Below, one piece after another: positions 1 through 4,709 of a stretch of 9,203 nt of DNA. Each line of letters starts with the position of its first letter. The stretch's first letter is position 1. The stretch spans positions 1 to 9,203 of the forward strand of contig WAQM01000136.1 in the NCBI GenBank assembly GCA_015520245.1, written 5' to 3'. Made by a program: the position numbers and the translations under genes. Source of the DNA: Pyrodictiaceae archaeon (lineage in GTDB: Archaea > Thermoproteota > Thermoprotei_A > Sulfolobales > Pyrodictiaceae). The notes beneath the pieces were generated by a model that was not told the DNA's origin, searched no databases, and was given only the letters and a program-made list of their open reading frames with translations.

Positions 1-543
1 GCCAGGCTCAGCTACGCGCTCGCCGCCGACCCCTCGCAACCCCTCACGACCAGCATGGGCAGGACCCTCGACGCGGTAGCTGCCCTCCTCGGCATCGAGC
101 ACGAGCGGCGGTACGAGGGCGAGCCGGCCATGAAGCTCGAGGCCGCGGCGAGAGGCGGCAGGGACCTGGGCTACACGCCCCCGCTCGTGCAGCTCGAGGG
201 CAGGCTGGTCGTTGACACGCGCGAGCTCGTCAGGTGGCTGCTCGAGGGGTTGGAGGAGGGGGTGCCCGTGGCCGACCTGGCGCTTACGGCGCAGAGGGCG
301 CTGGGAAGGGCGCTAGGCGAGCTCGCGGCAAGGTACGCGTCGGCCGCCGACTCCGACACCGTCCTGGCCTCGGGTGGCGCCTCGGTGAATACCTACATAG
401 TCCAGGGTATCAGGGAGGCGCTGGCCGCCCACGGCCTCAGGCTAGCACTCCAGCGCAGGCTCCCGCCCGGCGATGGCGGGCTAGCCGTGGGCCAGCTGAT
501 GGTCGCTGCCGCCCGGCTGGGGCTGCTGGAGCCCGCTCGCTGA
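1..543 (+). CDS. hypF: Carbamoyltransferase HypF, C-terminal part (5' end outside window)
   Basis: This is the last roughly 180 residues of HypF, which normally has about 750. HypF uses carbamoyl phosphate to make a thiocarbamate on HypE, the source of the cyanide ligands of the [NiFe] hydrogenase iron; it acts in the cytoplasm. The open frame runs in from the left edge without a start. Family signatures seen are T-S-M-G-R with DAVAALLGI (the Kae1-like domain TSSxGRLFDA region), then YEGEPAMKLE, then ASGGASVN (matching the usual SGGVxxN metal/nucleotide loop) and the closing block RRLPPGDGGLAVGQ. The stop is TGA at 541-543. Its 3' end overlaps the opposing endopeptidase gene by 63 bp. It belongs with the maturation genes to its right, but is transcribed toward them. 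The identification is firm; only the N-terminal acylphosphatase and zinc-finger parts cannot be checked. Confidence 0.93.
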   Translation, partial: ARLSYALAADPSQPLTTSMGRTLDAVAALLGIEHERRYEGEPAMKLEAAARGGRDLGYTPPLVQLEGRLVVDTRELVRWLLEGLEEGVPVADLALTAQRALGRALGELAARYASAADSDTVLASGGASVNTYIVQGIREALAAHGLRLALQRRLPPGDGGLAVGQLMVAAARLGLLEPAR

Positions 544-1059
544 GGAGCCGCACCGCACGAGCTCGCGGCGCACGCACTCCCCGTCGAGCCTCGCCCGAAC
601 GCCCAGCCTCTCGAGGAGCGCGACCAGGGCCTCCAATGCCGCCAGCGAGCTGCGCACCGTCTCCTCGCTTAGGCCGGCGCCCAGGCCCACTCGCGACGCC
701 CTCACGGCCACCAGGTAGAGGTCGCCGTGGCTCACGCCGGCCGACCGGGCGATCACGGCGAGCCCCACGGGATCGAGGCTGTGGGGCTCGACGCTGCGCA
801 GCACCTCGACGGCCTCCCGCGGCGTGAGCCGGGACGTGTCGATGCGGGCCACGCTGTAGCCCTCCCCGGCGGCGTCCGGGGCGCCGGCGTCGAGGAAGAC
901 GGCGGCGTCGCACCCATCGAGCAGGAGCGCGCACTCGGGGCCTAAGTGGTCGAGGGCGAGCACCTCGGCGCCCTCGAGTACCGAGCACCGCTGCAGCGCG
1001 ACCGCCATGCAGTAGCCCGCCGCCTCGTCGCCGTAGAGGGGGTTGCCGACGCCTATCAC
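481..1059 (-). CDS. Hydrogenase maturation endopeptidase (peptidase M52, HyaD/HybD/HycI type)
   Basis: M52 peptidases clip the C-terminal tail of the [NiFe] hydrogenase large subunit once nickel is in place. The N-terminal signature GVGNPLYGDEAAG is present. Counting from the GTG at 1059, Glu12, Asp57 (in VFLDAG) and His93 (in EPHSLDP) match the three nickel ligands known from E. coli HybD (Glu16, Asp62, His93). Predicted length is 192 residues against 150-165 for the family; the excess is an unconserved Gln/Gly/Ser-rich C-terminal tail whose codons overlap hypF. The start is uncertain. GTG 1059 lies 8 nt after the stop of the preceding gene and has GGGAGGT upstream at a long spacing of 14 nt, but it cuts into the first beta strand (RIRVIGVGN). 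An in-frame GTG at 1116 keeps that strand but lacks a ribosome site and overlaps the preceding gene by 50 bp. It is last in a minus-strand run of four genes. Confidence 0.9.
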   Translation of the reverse strand: MIGVGNPLYGDEAAGYCMAVALQRCSVLEGAEVLALDHLGPECALLLDGCDAAVFLDAGAPDAAGEGYSVARIDTSRLTPREAVEVLRSVEPHSLDPVGLAVIARSAGVSHGDLYLVAVRASRVGLGAGLSEETVRSSLAALEALVALLERLGVRARLDGECVRRELVRCGSSASGLQQPQPGGSDHQLAHG

Positions 1060-1066
1060 GCGGATC

Positions 1067-1483
1067 CTAGCAGACCTCCCGCAGCCAGCTAGCGATGAGG
1101 CTCCCACAGCCGCCACCCCCGGGCTCGCACTCCACCACGGTGAAGGGCGCGCCGTGGAGGAGCGCGAACGCCTCGACGTAGTCCTCGAAGGACGTGCTGC
1201 CGGTGAGGTTCGGCCAGAGCGTCCTCACGATGAGGTCCGCCGAGTCCGGGGGGCGGGGCGCCACGCGCCTCGCGTAGAGGCCCGGCGGGCGTCCCCGCCT
1301 TGCGACGCCCACCAGATAGACGTGGCGGGCCGAGACGTCCCGGGCCAGGTCGACCAGCTCCAGGGCCCGGCCGCGCGCCGGCACGAGCAGGCACCTACCC
1401 TGGGCCCTCGGCTCCTCCAGGCCCAGGGCGCTCGCGATCTCCGCGTCCACGGCGACCAAGACGTCGTAGGTAGCGCCACACAT
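1067..1483 (-). CDS. Unrecognised protein of the hydrogenase maturation run
   Basis: I do not recognise this protein of about 138 residues. It reads like a small alpha/beta protein: a strand TYDVLVAVDAEI near the start, a helix and strand ELVDLARDVSARHVYLVGVA in the middle, and a Cys-containing end (VECEPGGGGCG, and a final Cys as last residue). The middle block loosely resembles the second half of M52 peptidases, where a helix is followed by a strand ending in VGV, so it could be a degenerate relative; this is a weak impression. The ATG at 1483 has GAGGAGG directly adjoining it with no spacer, which is poor geometry; GTG at 1492 is the other option. The gene overlaps the upstream one by about 90 bp, and the endopeptidase follows within 10 bp. 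Context suggests a role in hydrogenase assembly, but no function can be assigned. It may also be the second half of one protein with the gene upstream, split by a frameshift. Confidence 0.65.
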   Translation of the reverse strand: MCGATYDVLVAVDAEIASALGLEEPRAQGRCLLVPARGRALELVDLARDVSARHVYLVGVARRGRPPGLYARRVAPRPPDSADLIVRTLWPNLTGSTSFEDYVEAFALLHGAPFTVVECEPGGGGCGSLIASWLREVC

Positions 1484-1721
1484 CCTCCTCACTCTCGAAG
1501 CCCATGTAGCGGGCCACGGCCCTGGCCAGCTCCCCGGCGTCCTCGCGCCCGCCCGGGTTAAAGTTGTAGAGGGACCTCAGGAGGAGCGACTCCCTCGTCA
1601 GCGGCACCCCGAGAGCCTCCTCGAGGGCCCTTAGGAGCTCGCGCTCGACCTCGCCGGCGACCCTGCTCAGCAGGGCTGCGGCCCTAGCCGCCAGCCTCAC
1701 CAGCTCCTCGGGACGGCCCAC
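1395..1721 (-). CDS. Small, mainly helical unrecognised protein
   Basis: This gene would encode 108 residues and I do not recognise it. Residues 1-80 look like a genuine helical protein: amphipathic helices around ELVRLAARAAALLSRVAGEV and RALEEALGVPL, then the only distinctive patch, RSLYNFNPGGRED, and another helix ending at YMGFESEEDVWRYL. The last 25 or so residues are Arg/Gly/Pro-rich and look like out-of-frame reading of the next gene, which occupies the same DNA. The start GTG 1721 is well supported by GAGGTG at 1735-1730 with an 8 nt spacer. It overlaps the upstream gene by 38 bp, so the two are probably translationally coupled. Position between the hydrogenase structural gene and the maturation endopeptidase suggests an assembly or chaperone role, but this is inference from context alone. 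Confidence 0.6.
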   Translation of the reverse strand: MGRPEELVRLAARAAALLSRVAGEVERELLRALEEALGVPLTRESLLLRSLYNFNPGGREDAGELARAVARYMGFESEEDVWRYLRRLGRRGRGDRERPGPGGAEGPG

Positions 1722-2040
1722 CGCCGAGCCACCTCACGACGCTCTCGAAGCTCTCCTCGAGGCTCCCCGCCTCGTAGCTCGAGCGCAGGAGCTCCACGGC
1801 CGCTTGGTAGATCCTACACAGCTCCGCGAGCGCCTCCTCCAGCGCGTCGCGGGGCTCGGCGCCGGCGGCCCTGGCGGCGGCGTAGACGCTGCTGCCGACC
1901 TGGGCGAGGAAGAGGGCGGCGACCACGTCGGTCATCCTCCTCTCCGCGACCCCAGCGAGGGCGGAGGCGAACGCGCGCGCCGTGCTCGCGAGCCAGCCCC
2001 GGAGCTCGGCGCTCCTCAGCGCCCTCTCCAGCTTAGACAC
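1684..2040 (-). CDS. Small, all-helical unrecognised protein, first gene of the maturation run
   Basis: The gene encodes about 118 residues with no family I can name. It is rich in Ala, Glu, Arg and Leu and appears entirely helical: KLERALRSAELRGWLASTA, a more hydrophobic helix DVVAALFLAQVGSSVYAAA, and ALEEALAELCRIYQAAVELL. No signal peptide or clear membrane segment is visible. The chosen start is GTG 2040, with GAGG at 2049-2046 and a 5 nt spacer; a GTG at 2064 with GGGAGG only 2 nt away is possible and would add eight residues. It is the promoter-proximal gene of the minus-strand run, transcribed divergently from the hydrogenase small subunit. Its stop lies 38 bp inside the next gene. A helical bundle beside a Tat-exported redox subunit invites comparison with TorD- or HyaE-type chaperones, but I see no motif to support that. 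Confidence 0.62.
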   Translation of the reverse strand: MSKLERALRSAELRGWLASTARAFASALAGVAERRMTDVVAALFLAQVGSSVYAAARAAGAEPRDALEEALAELCRIYQAAVELLRSSYEAGSLEESFESVVRWLGGGPSRGAGEAGG

Positions 2041-2096
2041 GGTGGCCTCGGCGCTGCAGGACACGGCCTCCCCCGGCCCGCGCGCGACCGCTCCTC

Positions 2097-2102
2097 TTTT
2101 TA
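2097..2102. promoter_or_regulatory. TATA-like box in divergent intergenic region
   Basis: TTTTTA (TAAAAA on the minus strand) is the only A/T run in an otherwise very G+C-rich 134 bp gap between divergent genes. On the minus strand an initiation site about 25 nt downstream would fall near 2072, a short distance before the GTG starts at 2064 and 2040. On the plus strand it would fall near 2125, about 50 nt before the hydrogenase start. It could serve either direction. A second weaker candidate for the plus strand is CTTTAC at 2150-2155, which would give an almost leaderless transcript. Confidence 0.35.
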
Positions 2103-2105
2103 CTC

Positions 2106-2115
2106 CCACGCGTGG
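2106..2115. repeat. 10 bp perfect palindrome CCACGCGTGG, possible operator
   Basis: A perfect inverted repeat lies 3 bp beyond the TATA-like box at 2097-2102, between the two divergent transcription units. A palindrome at this place would suit a dimeric repressor acting on the plus-strand hydrogenase promoter. The site is short and G+C-rich, so chance occurrence is quite possible. Confidence 0.25.
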
Positions 2116-2162
2116 CACCCCAGCTTCCAGAGGCCCAGTGATAGCCCCCCGCTTTACGGGTA

Positions 2163-2168
2163 GAGGTG
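2163..2168 (+). promoter_or_regulatory. Ribosome binding site that decides the hydrogenase small subunit start
   Basis: GAGGTG, with a 6 nt spacer, points to the GTG at 2175 and not to the in-frame GTG at 2166, which lies inside the site itself. The motif matches the archaeal 16S anti-Shine-Dalgarno sequence exactly over six bases. Confidence 0.7.
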
Positions 2169-2174
2169 GCGCAC

Positions 2175-3617
2175 GTGGCGCGGGTAAGCCGGAGGGACTT
2201 CCTGAAGCTTCTGGGCGCCTCGGCGGCCTTCGCGGTCCTCGACTGGGGCAAGCTCGTCCGGGCGGCCCTGGAGGAGGTGAGGCGCGGCAGCATAAACCTC
2301 GTGTGGTTCGAGGCCCAGGACTGCGCTGGCAACACGACAGCGATCATCCAGGCTTCGGATCCCGACCTCGTCGACGTGCTTGGCGGCGCCTCGCACCTCG
2401 TGGGTCCGGGCACGGTCAAGCTCCTGTTCCACGAGACGCTCATGCTCAGCTGGGGCGAGAAGACGCCCAGCTACGCGGAGCAGCTGGCGCGCATGAGCCC
2501 GGAGGAGCTGAGGAGGATCGCCGAGGCGCTACCCGAGGACGACCCGCTGCGCTCCACGCTGCTCAAGCTGCTAGAGCTGGGCTACAACCCCGGCGTCCTC
2601 CTCACCAGCCCCATAGACATCCTGAGGCTGGCCTCCGAGGGCAAGCTCGATCCGTTCGTGCTGATCATCGAGGGCAGCATACCGGTCGACAGTAGGACGC
2701 TGCGCGAGCTCGGGGTGACGGAGGCGCCCGAGGAAGTGGACTACTTCTGTTACATAGGGGAGGAGGGGGGCCGCGTCGTCACCTGCGCCGAATGGATAAG
2801 GAGGCTCCTGAGGCGGGCCGTGGCGGTGGTGACCGTGGGCAACTGTGCGAGCTACGGCGGCATCCCGGCCAACCGCGTGCTCGAGGCCGACCTCGTCAAG
2901 AAGCTGGGCTACGACGCGTTCGAGAGGTGGGCAGCGGCCGGGTGGAGCGCCAGCCCGACGGGCGCCGTCGGCTTCTTCCCGGACAGACGCCGCGGGCACA
3001 AGGGCTTCGTCGAGCTCGTGCCCGAGGGCGAGCCGTTCCTCAGGTTCATACGCGGCGAGTGCAGGCCGGGCCCCGGCGAGATCCGCGAGGACTGCAGGCC
3101 CGCGGTGGCGGTGCCCGGCTGCCCGGCCAACGGGAACGCGCAGCTGAGGGTGCTCGCCCACCTGGTGCTCTGGGCGCTGGGCAAGCTGCCCCTCCCCGAG
3201 CTGGACGAGGACTTCAGGCCGCGCTACATCTTCGGACCGACGGTGCACGAGCAGTGCCCGAGGGCGGCCTGGTACGCGGCCGGTGACTTCAGGCGCTACC
3301 CGGGCGAGAACAACGCCAAGTGCCTTTACGCGGTCGGGTGTAAGGGCCCCGTCTCCCACTGCCCCTGGAATAAGGTCGGCTGGGTGGGCGGCGTCGGCGG
3401 GCCCACGAGGACCGGCGCGGTCTGCATCGGGTGCACGGAGCCCGGGTTCACCGACGGCTTCGAGCCGTTTTACGAGAAGCTGCCGTACGTGGGGGCCTCC
3501 ACCAAGCAGCTCCAGGACGTGGCGGCGGTCACCACGGCCGCCCTCGTGGCCACAGGCGTCGTGGCCGGTGTCTGGGCCTACCTGCGAGGGCGCAAGGAGG
3601 GGGCCGGTGAGGGTTGA
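2175..3617 (+). CDS. [NiFe] hydrogenase small subunit, group 1, Tat-exported and membrane-anchored
   Basis: The product (480 residues) is the electron-transfer subunit of a H2-uptake hydrogenase. A twin-arginine signal SRRDFLKLLG opens the protein, so folding occurs before export and the mature form faces outward. Cluster ligands, numbered from GTG 2175: proximal Cys50, Cys224 (GNCASYGG) and Cys316 (PGCPAN); distal His358, Cys361 (HEQCPR), Cys383, Cys389; medial Cys396, Cys417, Cys420, with Pro410 where a fourth Cys would sit, which suits a [3Fe-4S] cluster. The first motif reads DCAGN, with Asn53 in place of the second usual proximal Cys. Between HETLM (from residue 86) and EGSIP (from 166) are 80 residues where about 30 is usual, an insertion of roughly 50. 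A hydrophobic helix near residues 445-470 followed by basic residues anchors the C terminus. The stop codon overlaps the cytochrome b start (TTGA). No large subunit gene is adjacent. Confidence 0.95.
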   Translation: MARVSRRDFLKLLGASAAFAVLDWGKLVRAALEEVRRGSINLVWFEAQDCAGNTTAIIQASDPDLVDVLGGASHLVGPGTVKLLFHETLMLSWGEKTPSYAEQLARMSPEELRRIAEALPEDDPLRSTLLKLLELGYNPGVLLTSPIDILRLASEGKLDPFVLIIEGSIPVDSRTLRELGVTEAPEEVDYFCYIGEEGGRVVTCAEWIRRLLRRAVAVVTVGNCASYGGIPANRVLEADLVKKLGYDAFERWAAAGWSASPTGAVGFFPDRRRGHKGFVELVPEGEPFLRFIRGECRPGPGEIREDCRPAVAVPGCPANGNAQLRVLAHLVLWALGKLPLPELDEDFRPRYIFGPTVHEQCPRAAWYAAGDFRRYPGENNAKCLYAVGCKGPVSHCPWNKVGWVGGVGGPTRTGAVCIGCTEPGFTDGFEPFYEKLPYVGASTKQLQDVAAVTTAALVATGVVAGVWAYLRGRKEGAGEG

Positions 3618-4609
3618 GGCTCCTCTGGCTCTACCTGGCGCTCGACTTCGCGGCGGTCGTGCTGCTCGTGGGGCTGAGCTGGGTCATAGTTTACTACATG
3701 GCCTGGCTGCCGCTCCTGGAGGAGTCGCTGCCGAAGCTCCCCCGGCTGCTGGCCGAGCCCGACCTCACTAGCACGGCGTGGTGGCGCGACGCGCTCGCCC
3801 TCGGATTCGACGTGCTCATACTGTTCGTGGCCATCGTGGGCACGTGGTGGACCCTGGGTAACTTCGCGGCCCGTGTCCGCGAGATAGGGAGGTGGCGGAG
3901 GGTCGCCCGTGAGGCGCGCGAGTGGGTGCAGAGGTTCACGCTGTGGCAGAGGGTGCAGCACCTCTGGCTCGTGGTGACGTTCGTGGTGTGCGCCTTCACG
4001 GGCTTCGCCATGTACTTCGCGAACGACCCGCTGTGGCGGGACCTCATGGTCAGCAGGGACCTCTACGCCCAGATCCACGTCGTGTCGGGCTGGGCGATGG
4101 GGGTGCTCGTCCTGCTGCACTTCGCCTACTATGGCGCCAGGGCCGTGGCCGCCAAGCTGCGCGGCGCCAAGCTGTCTGACGAGTTCCCGATGCTAAGGAT
4201 CTACAGCCTAGCCTTCCTGAGGGACTTGGCCAGGAGGCTGCTGTGGACGCTGACGCCGCGCGTCAAGCCGCCGCGTGCCCACAAGTACAACGAGGAGCAG
4301 ATGTTCGGCTACTGGGGCGTCTACTGGGGCATCGCCGTCCTGGGCGTGCCCGGGCTCATCATGAGCATCTGGGGGCCCAGCGCGCTCAACGGCGTCATGT
4401 GGGTGATGCACTTCAAGGAGGCGGTGCTGGCGGTCGTCTACCTGGCGATGGTACACGTGGCCTACGCGCACTTCTCGCCGCCGGTGTTCCCCGTCGACAC
4501 CACGTTCATCCACGGGAGGATGCCCGTCGAGAGGGTCAGGGAGGAGCACCCGCTCTGGTACGAGCAGCTCGTGAGGAGCGGCGCGGTCAAGCCCGAGGGG
4601 GGCGGCTAG
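3614..4609 (+). CDS. Hydrogenase-associated cytochrome b (FdnI/Isp1-like membrane subunit)
   Basis: This 331-residue membrane protein probably passes electrons from the hydrogenase small subunit to quinone through two b hemes. About six membrane segments are visible: residues 3-32, 58-85, 117-137, 154-177, about 236-256 and 267-290. The last four form the core seen in formate dehydrogenase gamma and related cytochromes b; candidate heme ligands in or next to them are His116, His155, His169, His266, His281 and His286. The end, PPVFPVDTTFIHG followed by EEHPLWYEQL, resembles the C terminus of FdnI-type subunits. The first two segments are extra relative to that core. Translation starts at a TTG that overlaps the upstream TGA, so synthesis is likely coupled to the small subunit. 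In Isp-type operons (known from Allochromatium) the order is small subunit, isp1, isp2, large subunit; here only the first two are present. Confidence 0.85.
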   Translation: MRLLWLYLALDFAAVVLLVGLSWVIVYYMAWLPLLEESLPKLPRLLAEPDLTSTAWWRDALALGFDVLILFVAIVGTWWTLGNFAARVREIGRWRRVAREAREWVQRFTLWQRVQHLWLVVTFVVCAFTGFAMYFANDPLWRDLMVSRDLYAQIHVVSGWAMGVLVLLHFAYYGARAVAAKLRGAKLSDEFPMLRIYSLAFLRDLARRLLWTLTPRVKPPRAHKYNEEQMFGYWGVYWGIAVLGVPGLIMSIWGPSALNGVMWVMHFKEAVLAVVYLAMVHVAYAHFSPPVFPVDTTFIHGRMPVERVREEHPLWYEQLVRSGAVKPEGGG

Positions 4610-4646
4610 GGCGACGCCTCCCCACGCCCTTTTCTCGGGACTGCCT

Positions 4647-4683
4647 TGATAACCCGGTTCTCGCAGGGGTGATAAGCCCGCTT
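4647..4683 (+). repeat. Imperfect direct repeat TGATAA-CCCG-TT, 23 bp apart
   Basis: TGATAACCCGGTT at 4647-4659 is echoed by TGATAAGCCCGCTT at 4670-4683, just ahead of the transporter gene. The spacing of 23 bp is near two helical turns. The second copy overlaps the ribosome-site-like GGGGTGAT and the first arm of a hairpin. These are the only A/T-richer words in the 100 bp gap and could be operator half-sites, a TATA element (TTGATAA would place initiation near 4674), or chance. Confidence 0.25.
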
Positions 4684-4709
4684 GGTGCGCGGCCGCCCGG
4701 CGAGCGGGC
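4666..4709 (+). promoter_or_regulatory. Strong ribosome binding site followed by a hairpin that ends at the TTG start
   Basis: GGGGTGAT (4666-4673) can pair over eight bases with the archaeal anti-Shine-Dalgarno sequence, counting one G-U pair, but lies 36 nt before the only good in-frame start, TTG 4710. The intervening RNA contains a perfect 7 bp inverted repeat, GCCCGCT (4676-4682) and AGCGGGC (4703-4709), whose second arm ends exactly at the start codon. Folding would bring the ribosome site within about 2 nt plus a helix of the TTG. Alternatively the site serves TTG 4682 or GTG 4685 in another frame. Confidence 0.4.

Noticed and set aside
234..827. 197-codon open frame on the + strand across the hypF end
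   Set aside because: Arg/Gly/Pro/Ala-rich shadow of hypF and of the endopeptidase; no family signature.
1043..1561. 172-codon + strand frame opposite the small maturation genes
   Set aside because: Considered as an alternative to the overlapping minus-strand genes, but its product is His/Arg/Pro-rich and it has no ribosome site; the minus-strand frames have helical, protein-like composition and good sites at 1735-1730 and 2049-2046.
2138..2160. GATAGC / CTTTAC words as a leaderless promoter for the hydrogenase
   Set aside because: The well-placed GAGGTG ribosome site argues for a leader, and neither word is a convincing TATA box.
2571..3359. 262-codon open frame on the minus strand
   Set aside because: It is fully antisense to the hydrogenase small subunit, whose cluster motifs prove the + strand frame.
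4620..4640. Pyrimidine tract CCCTTTTCTC after the cytochrome b gene as a terminator or TATA box
   Set aside because: Only four T in a row and no hairpin; too weak to annotate as either.
4610..4709. TPP riboswitch upstream of the transporter-tenA pair
   Set aside because: No CUGAGA or other conserved THI-box core is visible in the 100 bp gap.
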